A stretch of DNA of 64,000 bases from UBA288 sp050178135 (GTDB taxonomy: Archaea > Halobacteriota > Methanomicrobia > Methanomicrobiales > Methanospirillaceae). Position 1 is the stretch's first letter. Every line of letters begins with the position of its first letter. The stretch lies in NCBI GenBank assembly GCA_050178135.1, contig JBFXGJ010000007.1, positions 12,055 to 76,054 of the forward strand. Reading direction: 5' to 3'. The position numbers were made by a program, and so were the translations under genes. The notes under the pieces are model-generated. The model was not told the DNA's origin. It ran no database searches and was given only the letters and a program-made list of their open reading frames with translations. Below, one piece after another: positions 50,636 to 59,901 of the stretch.

Positions 50636-51217
50636 TCCTGGGCTCTTCTCGTCGGAGATCCCGTGGACCACCAGTCCGTCAGGAACATCGGCAACGAGGA
50701 CCGCAGGTCCGTACCCTGCGAGGTGGGCTGCCTGCCAGAGATCGCCGGCAGCGCCGGCGGTGTTGATCACGACTGGTGCAATTATCCAGGTGTACAGGGT
50801 CGGCTGAACGACCGACAGCCCGAGGAGCGCGACGTCGATCAGCACGAGCGGGGCGAGCAGGCAGATCAGGGCTGTGTTTCGCCTGTACGGCCGGTCCGTG
50901 GTCGTGGCGAGGACCGGCATCCCGTGGACGATCCCCGCGCTGAACCGGGGCGGCAGCCCCGACAGAGCGAAGACGAGCCCGTGGACCGCTTCGTGGAGAA
51001 AGATGACGCACGACGCCCCGGCGAAGACACCCAGGATCTGCACGAGCTGGGCCGGACCGATCGTGACCGACGTGATCCCGCCAGCCCACAGGAGGACCAC
51101 GAGGGTGGCGAGCGCGAGGAGCAGAGAGAACGCCTGGACCAGCACGGCGCGGCGCGGGGTGATGGCGATCGCTCCGATCTCGACATACCCGGGGGCAGGA
51201 AGGACGCCAGGATCCAC
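50606..51217 (-). CDS. DUF3267-type membrane zinc metallopeptidase
   Basis: 203 residues with about four membrane segments. The zinc motif is HEAVHG in the second helix region, and NTAGAAGDLWQAAHL carries the likely third ligand aspartate. The layout fits the DUF3267 putative peptidase family. The start is a GTG at 51217; no ribosome site is evident. Substrate unknown. Its 3' end overlaps the broken serine hydrolase on the opposite strand. Confidence 0.75.
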   Translation of the reverse strand: MDPGVLPAPGYVEIGAIAITPRRAVLVQAFSLLLALATLVVLLWAGGITSVTIGPAQLVQILGVFAGASCVIFLHEAVHGLVFALSGLPPRFSAGIVHGMPVLATTTDRPYRRNTALICLLAPLVLIDVALLGLSVVQPTLYTWIIAPVVINTAGAAGDLWQAAHLAGYGPAVLVADVPDGLVVHGISDEKSPGGRPPHPTRK

Positions 51218-51552
51218 GGCACAGGTACGTGAAGCGACCGATTAAACGTTCGGGGGGGACCAGGAGAAAAGAGACGGCCAACGCAGTTTCGAAAAGCCGG
51301 TTCGGGGTCCTGGCCTTGAGACGGCGAATGATATGGACCGGGGTTGAGCCCTGTTTCTCTGATGTCGGGAGTGAAGGGCGGAAAATGGCGAGACCGCCGT
51401 CCAGCAGAAAGGCGAGGATGGGTCAGTTGCCTCGCCCACGGAAACGGACAGTCGCCCTGAACGCTGAAAGAACGGTATCGGCCCGAGCAACGGTGAGGAC
51501 GGACCAGTTCTCCGCAAACGATAAGGGAGGCGCCGATGAGATCGACCTGCAC

Positions 51553-52110
51553 ATGGCCGAGTTCGCGCCAGTCACCGACGCGGATCTCCCGGCGATCAAG
51601 GAGATCTACGACCACTACATCCTGACGACGACCGCGACCTTTCACGAGACCCCGGTCTCGCTTGACGAACTGCCTGGGTATGTACCCGTTGACGACCCGA
51701 AGCACCCCTCGTTCGCCATCCGGTCCGATGGCTCGCTCGTCGGGTTCTGCTCCTGCTCGCCGTATAAACGACGGTCGGCCTACGACCGGACGGTTGAACT
51801 GAGCGTCTACCTGTCCCCCGGCTTCACGGGACGCGGGCTCGGGACGGCAGCCCTGGCACGACTCGAGAGCGCGGCCACCGCGGCCGGAATCTGCGTGATG
51901 GTCGGGACCGTCTGTGGCGAGAACAGTGCCGGCATTCGACTCATGGAGCGCTGCGACTATACCCGGTGCGGATGCCTCCGCAACGTGGGAGAAAAGTTTG
52001 GACGAACCCTGGACGTTGTGCTTTACCAGAAGGAGCTGTCACATCCGGAAACACCCGCCAGACGTCACGTTTCGTTGACAGTCGGGAGGTTGTGGCCGGA
52101 GTTCGGTTGA
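51553..52110 (+). CDS. GNAT acetyltransferase, phosphinothricin acetyltransferase type
   Basis: 185 residues from MAEFAPVTDADLPAIKEIYD. YDHYILTTTATFHETPVS near the start and ELSVYLSPGFTGRGLGTA (acetyl-CoA motif) are typical of the Pat/YwnH group, which acetylate phosphinothricin, methionine sulfoximine or related amino acids. The C-terminal VGEKFGRTLDVVLYQKEL agrees. The best ribosome site (GGGAGG) serves an out-of-frame ATG at 51536 rather than this one, so the exact start is uncertain. Confidence 0.82.
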   Translation: MAEFAPVTDADLPAIKEIYDHYILTTTATFHETPVSLDELPGYVPVDDPKHPSFAIRSDGSLVGFCSCSPYKRRSAYDRTVELSVYLSPGFTGRGLGTAALARLESAATAAGICVMVGTVCGENSAGIRLMERCDYTRCGCLRNVGEKFGRTLDVVLYQKELSHPETPARRHVSLTVGRLWPEFG

Positions 52111-52168
52111 TGCTGAAGGTCATCGTGCGGCAGGCGCAGACCCGACCGAGAGCGGGCCTGGCACCGGC

Positions 52169-52588
52169 TCAAGTATCCCGGTCGTGATCGTATTTCCCTC
52201 GACCTGGGTGCCCCCTCTGCACCTCGTTCTCGCGAATTCTCTCCCTGACGAACCGCGAAACGAGATCGTCGGGAAGAGGGTGCTCGGCCGAGAAATGAAT
52301 GGTCGTCCCGGTGACTTCAAAACCCTCCAGGTCGTCCCTGAAGACCTCGATCAGGGGGCGGCTCACACCGTACAGGCTGAGATGGCGCGGCATCGCCGCG
52401 AAGAAGACCAGCGGCCCGTGGTGTTTGTATGCCGGCATGCGGTAGCTGATCGTCTCCTCGGCTCCGGGCGCGGCTGTTCGGATTACACCGCGCAGGTGTT
52501 CCAGGACGGACCGGGAAGGCTCGGAAACCCCCAGAAGGTACTCGTCCACGGTCCTGGCGGGCGCCTCACCGGGCCCATTTTGTTTCAT
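52169..52588 (-). CDS. DUF1801 (YdhG-like) protein
   Basis: 139 residues. VDEYLLGVSEPSRSVLEHLR, then AAPGAEETISYRMPAYKHHG, then FFAAMPRHLSLYGV and GTTIHFSAEHPLPDDLV are the conserved order of DUF1801 proteins, one of which (YdhG/Fra) acts as an iron chaperone in Bacillus. A strong GGAGG lies six bases before the ATG. Single gene; the 270 bases upstream carry nothing recognisable. Confidence 0.85.
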   Translation of the reverse strand: MKQNGPGEAPARTVDEYLLGVSEPSRSVLEHLRGVIRTAAPGAEETISYRMPAYKHHGPLVFFAAMPRHLSLYGVSRPLIEVFRDDLEGFEVTGTTIHFSAEHPLPDDLVSRFVRERIRENEVQRGHPGRGKYDHDRDT

Positions 52589-52860
52589 GTCCTCCCCTCC
52601 ATCAGCGTGCTCCTTGATGCTCAGTGTGTATCGAGAATTCCTCTACGAGAGGTCCGTCATACCAGGATAACCGGCATGCACCGGTCCTGGGCCCATCGTT
52701 CCTCCCCTGAAGAGGTGAGGTCGCCATCGCACCGTTCGGCCCGATCGCTGCCCCCCCACCTCACGGGCTCCGGAACGAAGGTCGGCAGGGACGTGCTGGC
52801 CTGCCAGGTGGGACACAGGAGAACGCAACCGCCCTCCTGTCCTGCACCTTCCGATCGTGT

Positions 52861-53151
52861 TCAGATATCCTTGGAAATCCGATAGAACATCTCGGCGGGG
52901 ATCGTCTCGAGGGTCTCGCTCCTGACCGACCCGTGCTTTCCAAGGATCGCCAGGAACTTGACCAAGTTCTCCTTCTTCTCCATGTCGAAGATCAGGACGA
53001 AGTCGAACCGGCCAATCATGTAGTAGAGCCCGACGATCCGTCCGCCGAGCGACTCCATCAGGGTCGCCAGTTTTTTATCCCGGTCCTCGATCCCGTCGAG
53101 CGTGTCGAACGCTTCGCTCTTCAGGTTCCCAAGCATGACATAGAGAGTCAT
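52861..53151 (-). CDS. GYD-domain protein
   Basis: 96 residues: YVMLGNLKSEAFDTLDG at the start, then LATLMESLGGRIVGLYYMIG and FDFVLIFDMEKKENLVKFLA, the ferredoxin-like alpha/beta GYD fold. GYD proteins are small, widely distributed and uncharacterised. A TATA box lies about 24-31 bases upstream, so the transcript is probably leaderless. Confidence 0.85.
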   Translation of the reverse strand: MTLYVMLGNLKSEAFDTLDGIEDRDKKLATLMESLGGRIVGLYYMIGRFDFVLIFDMEKKENLVKFLAILGKHGSVRSETLETIPAEMFYRISKDI

Positions 53152-53174
53152 GGCGAGTCCTTATCGAGTACCAC

Positions 53175-53182
53175 ATATAAAC
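53175..53182 (-). promoter_or_regulatory. TATA box of the GYD gene
   Basis: GTTTATAT on the minus strand lies 24-31 bases upstream of the ATG at 53151. Confidence 0.5.
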
Positions 53183-53249
53183 ATATCGCAGATTGTCCTA
53201 CCCGAGGGACCGGCGCCCCGGGGGTCTCCGCCTCCTCCCATGCAGCCAG

Positions 53250-53702
53250 TCACCGGGGGCTCGCCTGCGCCGCGCCGATCCCCGTTGCGAACTGCCGGGC
53301 GTTCTCGAGGTCCTGCTCGTCGGGGTGCCCCTCGTTCCTGGTGATGAACCGGAGGATGCGGAACTCGCCCGGGCATCGGAACTCGCCGACGATCCGACAC
53401 CCTTTCGCGATGAGCGCCTCTCTCAATGCCTGGTGGTGCCGCTCGGCGGGGCCGCCTGCCGTCGAAAAGATGAAGACGTCCCGACCATCCAGGGCCGCCT
53501 GGTCGACCAGGGAAAGGAGGTCACGGTGGTGCCGACCACCGTAGATGCCGGATCCGAACCCCACCAGGTCGTAGCCGTCGAGAGCCTCGGGTCGGAGTCC
53601 CTCGACCGTCGTCAGGGTGGCGCCCACCGCTTCGCCCATCTCGCGGGCCACCTTCTCGGTGTTCATCCGGTGGTAGGACCGGTAGACGATCAGGCACGGC
53701 AT
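53250..53702 (-). CDS. flavodoxin-domain protein
   Basis: 150 residues. The N-terminus CLIVYRSYHRMNTEKVA is the phosphate-binding loop of flavodoxins, DLVGFGSGIYGGRHHRDL and FIFSTAGGPAERHH are the FMN isoalloxazine loops, and EFRCPGEFRILRFI follows the protoporphyrinogen-oxidase-like flavodoxin pattern. It likely carries FMN in electron transfer. GAGGAAG before the ATG is a fair ribosome site. Confidence 0.85.
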   Translation of the reverse strand: MPCLIVYRSYHRMNTEKVAREMGEAVGATLTTVEGLRPEALDGYDLVGFGSGIYGGRHHRDLLSLVDQAALDGRDVFIFSTAGGPAERHHQALREALIAKGCRIVGEFRCPGEFRILRFITRNEGHPDEQDLENARQFATGIGAAQASPR

Positions 53703-53989
53703 GATGGCTTCCTCTCGGGCGGTGACGAGAAAAAGAGATCGATCTGCATCCGGATTCCCGGGAGAGATGTTTTTTTCTCGAGAGCCTCAACGGGTTCGCT
53801 GCCCGGTCGACGACCGGGGCTTGACACCCTCTCGTTATGGGCATCGCCCTCTAAGTCCGCCCAACCCGATGATCGCCATCGGCCGGCTGCAGAAGAGATA
53901 TCAGAGAACGAGACCTCACAATCTGAAGGGAATGACCCGCACCCCGACTCCCCGGTAGTGCGGGTTCCAAAGACTCCCAGTCTCTCGGT

Positions 53990-55432
53990 GTGAAAAGAGG
54001 AATGGTCGAAGAGTGGTCATCACGGACGGGGTTCATCCTCGCAGCGGTTGGAGCCGCTGTCGGGATCGGTAATATCTGGCGGTTCTCGGCGGTCCTCGGC
54101 CAGAACGGTGGGGGGGCGTACCTCGTACCGTACCTCCTCGCCGTCCTGTTCTGCGGGCTGCCCCTCATGGTGCTGGAGCTGGCCATGGGCCGGCACTTCC
54201 ACGGAACCGTCGTAAGCGCCTTCTCCGCGGTCCGCCCTGGATTTCGGGTGATCGGCTGGTTCCTCTTCGGAGTCAACCTCCTGGTCCTCTCCTATTACCT
54301 GGTGATCACGGGCTGGACCCTGGGCTACGTACTCATCTCCCTTACCGGGAACGCGGTCGAATTCTCCGCCTTCATTCGGGGGTGGTTCCCGGTGATCGCG
54401 TTCGCAGCATCGACCGGAATCACTGGCCTTGTCGTCTCGCGAGGCGTTCGTGCCGGGATCGAACGGGTTTCAGAGCTGGCGATCCCCGTCTCGCTCGGGG
54501 TCCTCGGCCTTCTCGCCCTCTACGGGGCGTCCCTGCCCGGGTTCAACGAGGGGATCTCGTTCCTCTTTCGCCCCGACTTCTCAGTCCTCGGGGACCCGTT
54601 GCTCTGGAGCGCCGCCTTCGGCCAGGCGTTCTTCTCCCTCTCAGTGGGGACCGGGATCATGCTTACGTACGGTGCCTACGCCGGGCGAGGGCAGGGGATC
54701 CCCCTCTCTTCACTTGTGATCACCCTGGCGGACGTCGGGGTCGCCCTCCTGGTCGGGATCGTCATCTTCCCGATCGTCTTTACATTGTCGCTCGCCCCCA
54801 CCGTCGGCGCCGAACTCGCGTTCTCCACCCTCCCGGTCGCCTTCTCCCTCCTGCCTGCCGGATGGGCGATCGGCCCGGCCTTCTTCCTGGTCCTCTTTAT
54901 CTCCGCGCTCACCTCGTCTGTCTCGATGCTGGAGGTGGGTGTGGCGGTGGTTCGAGAGGCAGCCGGCTGGTCTCGTGCACGCTCGGCCATCGCGCTCACC
55001 ATCTCGCTCCTGGCCCTCGGATTACCTTCCGCCCTCTCGTACAGCGCTGCGGAGCTCCGGGTCGATGGGATCCGGTTTCTGGACCTGCTGGACGAGACCG
55101 TCGGGACGCTGGGTCTGCCGGTGACAGCCCTCCTCCTTGCAGTCGTCTTCACCTGGTTCCTCCCGCCGGGACGACTCGCCCAGGAGATCGGCCCCGGAGC
55201 GACCCGGCTGATCCACCCCCTCTGCCGCTTCTTCATTCCCCTCGTCCTGGTCATCACGACCGCTACCCGCCTCGTCTCAGGCCTGGACGTTCCTTCGCTC
55301 CGGAGCCTGCCGGAGACAGAGTTCATCGGGGTGCTCTTCCAGGTCGAGGGAACGGCGGGCCTGCTGCTCGCCCTGCTCGTACTGATCCTCGCCGCGGTGT
55401 GGTTTAAGCAGCGTTCGAAGCGGCGACAGTAG
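53990..55432 (+). CDS. sodium-dependent symporter of the NSS (SNF) family
   Basis: 480 residues with twelve predicted membrane helices. WSSRTGFILAAVGAAVGIGN and IWRFSAVLGQNGGGAYLVPY hold the unwound helix 1 and the sodium/substrate sites; SLSVGTGIMLTYGAYAGRGQ is the helix 6 site. NSS carriers move amino acids or osmolytes with Na+. Either the GTG at 53990 or the ATG at 54002 may be the start. The gene is single. Confidence 0.93.
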   Translation: MKRGMVEEWSSRTGFILAAVGAAVGIGNIWRFSAVLGQNGGGAYLVPYLLAVLFCGLPLMVLELAMGRHFHGTVVSAFSAVRPGFRVIGWFLFGVNLLVLSYYLVITGWTLGYVLISLTGNAVEFSAFIRGWFPVIAFAASTGITGLVVSRGVRAGIERVSELAIPVSLGVLGLLALYGASLPGFNEGISFLFRPDFSVLGDPLLWSAAFGQAFFSLSVGTGIMLTYGAYAGRGQGIPLSSLVITLADVGVALLVGIVIFPIVFTLSLAPTVGAELAFSTLPVAFSLLPAGWAIGPAFFLVLFISALTSSVSMLEVGVAVVREAAGWSRARSAIALTISLLALGLPSALSYSAAELRVDGIRFLDLLDETVGTLGLPVTALLLAVVFTWFLPPGRLAQEIGPGATRLIHPLCRFFIPLVLVITTATRLVSGLDVPSLRSLPETEFIGVLFQVEGTAGLLLALLVLILAAVWFKQRSKRRQ

Positions 55433-55537
55433 CATGAAAAGAGAGAAAGGACGGCGACTGGAGTCGTGACGGACGACCAGGGGGGGGGCGCCCCTACCCC
55501 AGAGTGCGGTTCGGACACCCGGGGTTGTAAGCTCAGG

Positions 55538-56632
55538 TCAGGTATCCTGGTGCCCCGAAGGCCCTGGCACGACCCGGTACTCCCCGGGGGGCACCCGGAG
55601 CTCGAACCGGGCACCCTCCTCCGGTCTCCCGGTCTCCCGGATCTCGATCCCGGCGATCGCAAGGATCTCGCGCGACAGGAAGAGGCCGAACCCGGTGTTC
55701 CTGCCGAAACCACGCTGGAAGATCCGCTCCTTCTCGTCGAGCGGGATGCCAGAGCCGTCGTCTTCGCAGATGATCACCGGTGTCTCACCCTGCTGGCTCA
55801 CTGAGAAGCGGATGGTCGTGATCGTTCTGCCGTGGCGAACCGCGTTCTCCACCAGGTTGACGAAGACCCGCCCCACGAGGGCATCCGCGAAGATCTCCGC
55901 TCCCGGCGGGATCTCGTTCGCGATGCGAACCGACCCGAGCGAGACGCTGCGCTCCGCCGAGGAGACGAGGGTACGGAGGTCCTGCCAGGCCGGGAGGTCG
56001 ATGCCGATCCGCTGGTATTCACCCGTGAACCGGATCAGGGATGCGGCCCGTTCAGATGCCGCCGTAATCGCCTCGAGGCCGGGTTCCAGGGCCGGGTCGC
56101 CTGCCTCTTCACGCAGCAAGGCGACGTGTCCCATCAGTCCCGTCAGCTGGTTGGTGATATCGTGTCGGGTGATGTTCGAGAGCAGCTGCAGTTTCTCGTT
56201 TGCCTTTCTGAGCGACGCTTCGGCCTGTCGCCGCCGGGTGTTCTCGGCGATGAGGTGCTCGCGTTCGCGCCGTATCAGGACCAGTAGGCCGGTGACCGGG
56301 AGAAGCGAGAGGCAGAAGATTATCCGGTTCAGGAGCGCAACACCCGGGCCGACGGGTCCAGGGGGAGAGACCAGAAACCCAACGAGGAGAAGGAGGATGA
56401 ACGCGGCCAGGGTCCAGCCGAGGAGCGATGGCGTCGCGAAGGCGAGCAGGAGATAGGGGACCAGGTAGAGGAACCAGATGGAGATACCGAGCGGCACCAC
56501 CAGGTCGACGATGAAGATCGCCACCGTCAGGAGGACTGCGAGGACGACGGCACCGGAAGCATGGGCCTCGATCTTCCGGTGCGCACGGGCTAGCCAGTCT
56601 TCAGCCCATGACCAGGTCGTGTGCGGTGCCAT
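55538..56632 (-). CDS. membrane-bound histidine kinase
   Basis: 364 residues. Four membrane helices in the first 125 residues (for example AVVLAVLLTVAIFIVDLVV) lack an obvious extracellular domain. A linker coiled coil (ENTRRRQAEASLRKANEK) leads to the H box LLSNITRHDITNQLTGLMG and the ATPase with NLVENAVRHG, CEDDGSGIPLDEKERIF and GFGLFLSREIL. No response regulator is adjacent. The Shine-Dalgarno AGGAGGA directly abuts the ATG. Confidence 0.9.
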   Translation of the reverse strand: MAPHTTWSWAEDWLARAHRKIEAHASGAVVLAVLLTVAIFIVDLVVPLGISIWFLYLVPYLLLAFATPSLLGWTLAAFILLLLVGFLVSPPGPVGPGVALLNRIIFCLSLLPVTGLLVLIRREREHLIAENTRRRQAEASLRKANEKLQLLSNITRHDITNQLTGLMGHVALLREEAGDPALEPGLEAITAASERAASLIRFTGEYQRIGIDLPAWQDLRTLVSSAERSVSLGSVRIANEIPPGAEIFADALVGRVFVNLVENAVRHGRTITTIRFSVSQQGETPVIICEDDGSGIPLDEKERIFQRGFGRNTGFGLFLSREILAIAGIEIRETGRPEEGARFELRVPPGEYRVVPGPSGHQDT

Positions 56633-56912
56633 TCCTCCTGTAGTTCTTTGAATGGCGCTGGTTTAAATACCATATTGCCCCTCAAAAACTTGAGTCGACG
56701 CATTCCCCATCCAGGTGACGAGACGGCCACCCGAGAGAGCGGTCTCCAGGTTGGGTCCACGACAGGAGGAGAGGGGGGTGACGAGAATCTGGGCAGGACG
56801 GGTCTGCGGTCCGGGCCGGATGCTCGTCGAGTGATATCCAGGCATCACCTGCCGAGGGCGCCGATCCGGGGAGACGCCGACCGGGGATTGACACGGAAGA
56901 GGATGAACCGGC

Positions 56913-57701
56913 TCACCCGTCGCCGAGATCGTCCCAGAATGCAGCGAGCGCGCACCAGGCCCGCTCCCGGACGTCCCGGAGCCGCCCGAGATCGACCGTC
57001 CCGTCCAGAGACTCGTAGAGGGAGCGGTTCATCTCGACCTGCACGAACGGGACGCCGCGGTGCCAGTAGTGAGCGATCGTGGTAAAACCACCTGCATAGG
57101 GGCGGTTGATCGCGACCTTGGCAGCGGGAAACTCCTCGGCAAAGGCGCCGGCGAGCCGCGCGAGCCATGCAGCAGGACAGGTCGCGAGCCGATGGGGGCG
57201 TGGGGCACCTGAGGCGTCCCCGTGGTTGCCGAGGCAGATCTGCGGGCGGCGCTGCCCGGCGTCAGGCGCCTGCTTCGGTCCTCGGTCCATCATGGAGTGG
57301 CAGTCGAACGCGATCCGCACATTCTCCTCGTCGAGCAGGCGGTCGATCCCCTCGTGGAACGGGAAGTAATGGTCCATCATCAGCCTGTGGACCCCCTCGA
57401 TAGACGGTTCCTGCCCCGGGCGGTACACAGGCCGCCCCTCGATCGTCCGTACCTTGACCACCCCGTCACTCCGGCGGGGTGGGACGTCGAAGGGGGACCG
57501 GTTCACGTCCACCACCATCCGGGAGACCTGCACCGCCGACCACGCAACCACACGCTCCCGGTAGCTAAAGAGGTCGATGGTCGCAGGGTCGGAGAGGCGC
57601 GCCAGGTCGTCTGAGGAGAGGAGGAGACATTCCGCCACCTCATCTGGCACCTCGAGACCCCCGTGAGGCACCGAGACGAGAAATGGGTATCGTTCGGCCA
57701 T
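56913..57701 (-). CDS. N-formylglutamate amidohydrolase family protein
   Basis: 262 residues. FLVSVPHGGLEVPDEV, DVNRSPFDVPP, RIAFDCHSMM and FVQVEMNRSLY match the FGase/HutG-type zinc amidohydrolase fold. In bacteria the enzyme finishes histidine degradation; methanogens do not normally run that route, so another N-acyl or peptide substrate is likely. Single gene. Confidence 0.88.
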   Translation of the reverse strand: MAERYPFLVSVPHGGLEVPDEVAECLLLSSDDLARLSDPATIDLFSYRERVVAWSAVQVSRMVVDVNRSPFDVPPRRSDGVVKVRTIEGRPVYRPGQEPSIEGVHRLMMDHYFPFHEGIDRLLDEENVRIAFDCHSMMDRGPKQAPDAGQRRPQICLGNHGDASGAPRPHRLATCPAAWLARLAGAFAEEFPAAKVAINRPYAGGFTTIAHYWHRGVPFVQVEMNRSLYESLDGTVDLGRLRDVRERAWCALAAFWDDLGDG

Positions 57702-57882
57702 CGTCCCATACCTGCCGGCAGCCGGCTCCCGGTCTGCTGATGGGTGGTCGGACCCGAACCCACAAATATCTTCGTCTGCTGGGACGTCGGCTTCAGCAAA
57801 GCTGAGGGACCAGGACCTTCACGATTATCAACTGCGGCATCGTACACCAGTGATGAACACAGGAGTCGGAGGAGGTGCAGAG

Positions 57883-58290
57883 ATGAGGACAGGACTGATC
57901 ACCGTCCCGGTGTCCGGGAGAGGTGAGGAGCGTTTCGCCGTGGCACGGGAGGGAGAGACGGTCTCCCCGCACCTGGGCACGTGTGTCGACTTCACGGTCT
58001 TTGAGCGCCGGGGCTCCGAGATCGTCGATGAGCAGGAACTGCAGAACATGATGCTCGCGACCGGGTTCGTCCTGCTGTTCTTCCGCCGAAACGGCATCGA
58101 GACCGTGCTCGTCGGCAACTCCGGTGAAGGGCTCTGTGCTGTCCTGGAGAAGAACGGGGTCCGGGTGGTCCGGGGTGTCGAGGGACCCGTCCATGGCGTG
58201 GCCCGGGAGTATGCCGCCGGCCGACTGGTCGCAAAGGACCTCCCGTGCACAGTCCACGACGCCTGCTCGGGCTGCGGCGCCTGCCACTGA
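57883..58290 (+). CDS. NifX/NifB-C-type cofactor-binding protein
   Basis: 135 residues. TGLITVPVSGRGEERFAVAR, then VSPHLGTCVDFTVFE, then GNSGEGLCAVLEKNGVRVVR is the dinitrogenase iron-molybdenum cofactor-binding fold, found also in small regulatory or metal-carrying proteins of methanogens without nitrogenase. The C-terminus CSGCGACH could bind metal. The ATG at 57883 follows GGAGGAGGTG, a strong ribosome site; an upstream in-frame GTG is rejected for that reason. Confidence 0.85.
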   Translation: MRTGLITVPVSGRGEERFAVAREGETVSPHLGTCVDFTVFERRGSEIVDEQELQNMMLATGFVLLFFRRNGIETVLVGNSGEGLCAVLEKNGVRVVRGVEGPVHGVAREYAAGRLVAKDLPCTVHDACSGCGACH

Positions 58291-58335
58291 CGCCATCCAC
58301 CTCTCTTTTTCTGTTTCAAATTCGAACCCTCAGCC

Positions 58336-59046
58336 ATGGACACGGTTCTCGATCGAGTCCGCGCCGAGCTGGTGGCGGCCGCCGATGACTCGATACGCGA
58401 GGGGGGCCGCCGGTTCTTCAAGGAGCCGATCCAGTGCTACGGCATCAAGACGGCGACGGTCACGAAGATCGCCCGATCCTATTATCACGAGGCAAGTGCC
58501 GACGGGAAGGCGGCGCTCTTCGACCGATGCGAGGACCTCTTCGCCAGCGGGTTGATGGAGGAGTCCTTCATCGCGGGCTCATGGCTACCCCGGCTCAGCG
58601 GCGAGTTCGACCGAGAGGACCTCGACCGGTTCGCGCGCTGGATCGAGACCTACATCGACAACTGGGCATCCTGCGACACCTTCTGCAACCATGCAGTCGG
58701 GGACCTTGTCGCGCGCTTTCCCGATACGGCGCGGGTGCTGATGGACTGGACGGCGTCGCCGAACCGCTGGATGCGGCGTGCCGCCGCCGTCTCGCTCATT
58801 ATCCCGGCGAAACACGGGGGCTTTCTCGACGAGGCGTTCGCGATCGCCGATCGGCTTCTACTGGATGAGGATGACCTTGTTAGGAAGGGATACGGCTGGC
58901 TTCTCAAGGAAGCAAGCCGGCACCACCGGCAGGAGGTCTTCGACTACGTGCTCCTCCACCGCAGAACGATGCCCCGCACGGCACTCCGTTACGCGATCGA
59001 ACTGATGCCTCCCGAGATGCGACGGGAGGCGATGAAGAAGGGCTGA
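58336..59046 (+). CDS. AlkD-like DNA alkylation repair protein
   Basis: 236 residues composed of HEAT-like helical repeats. FFKEPIQCYGIKTATVTKIA at the N-terminus, then DNWASCDTFCNHAVGDLVAR and WMRRAAAVSLIIPAKHG are the conserved stretches of AlkD/AlkC relatives, glycosylases that remove alkylated purines. Activity on DNA is family knowledge, not shown here. Starts 46 bases after the NifX-type gene and may share its transcript. Confidence 0.88.
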   Translation: MDTVLDRVRAELVAAADDSIREGGRRFFKEPIQCYGIKTATVTKIARSYYHEASADGKAALFDRCEDLFASGLMEESFIAGSWLPRLSGEFDREDLDRFARWIETYIDNWASCDTFCNHAVGDLVARFPDTARVLMDWTASPNRWMRRAAAVSLIIPAKHGGFLDEAFAIADRLLLDEDDLVRKGYGWLLKEASRHHRQEVFDYVLLHRRTMPRTALRYAIELMPPEMRREAMKKG

Positions 59047-59079
59047 TCGAACAGGAAGTACTTCGAGAATAAAGAGGGG

Positions 59080-59700
59080 TCAGGCGGAGAGGGCCGCAGC
59101 CATTCGGCGGGAGACCTCGTCCCAGTTCACGACCGTCCAGAAGTTCTCGACGAACTTCGCCCGGTCGTTCCTGTAGTCCACGTAGTACGCGTGCTCCCAG
59201 ACGTCGAGCACCATGAGGAGAGCGAACCCCGGGTAGACATTGGTGTTGTGCTTCTCGATCTGCATCACGATGGGTCGCCCGGTCGACCTACAGAGCGCGA
59301 GCGCTCCCCAGCCTGAGCCCTCGGCGCCGGACGCAGCGGCGGAGAACTCCTTCTTGAACCGTTCGAAGGACCCGAACTCGGCCGTGATCGACTCGGCGAG
59401 AGCCCCCGTCGGCGCACCGCCGCCACCCTTGCCCGTGGGGGCGAGGTTGGCCCAGAAGAGCGAGTGGAGGATGTGGCCGCCGATGTGAAAGGAGAGCTCT
59501 TTCAGGGTCGCCTTCACGTCGAGGTCGACCCCGTTCTTCCGGGCCGCATCGATCCGCTCCAGGAGTCCATTGGCACCGACCACGTAGGCGTTGTGATGCT
59601 TGTCGTGGTGGAGCCGAAGCTGCTCTTCCGAGATTGCGGGCGCGAGGTCGCCATAGCCGTAGGGCAGTGGCGGCAGGGTGTAAAACTTCTGTGTCTCCAT
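59080..59700 (-). CDS. sod: superoxide dismutase, iron/manganese type
   Basis: 206 residues from METQKFYTLPPLPYGYGDL. Metal ligands are the His of LHHDKHHNAYV, the His of HIGGHILHSLFW, and the Asp and His of VLDVWEHAYYVDY. It dismutates superoxide, protecting a strict anaerobe. The ATG at 59700 follows AGGTGA; the longer frame to 59790 adds residues unlike the family. Iron versus manganese cannot be told with certainty. Confidence 0.95.
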   Translation of the reverse strand: METQKFYTLPPLPYGYGDLAPAISEEQLRLHHDKHHNAYVVGANGLLERIDAARKNGVDLDVKATLKELSFHIGGHILHSLFWANLAPTGKGGGGAPTGALAESITAEFGSFERFKKEFSAAASGAEGSGWGALALCRSTGRPIVMQIEKHNTNVYPGFALLMVLDVWEHAYYVDYRNDRAKFVENFWTVVNWDEVSRRMAAALSA

Positions 59701-59901
59701 GACCATCACCTGCATTCGGCCGGTCGGCCGGCCGATGCACTTGAGACGGGAATCAAAGTAGATAAACCCATCCAATGGTGTCCAACTCACATGGACACGA
59801 GATCGACCCTGAACGAACAGGCAATGCCACGACGAACGTTGCCAGGCCGAAAGAGAATAGGACCGGGACGGAGAGTCACGTAGGAGGAAGGAGGGGGCCG
59901 A

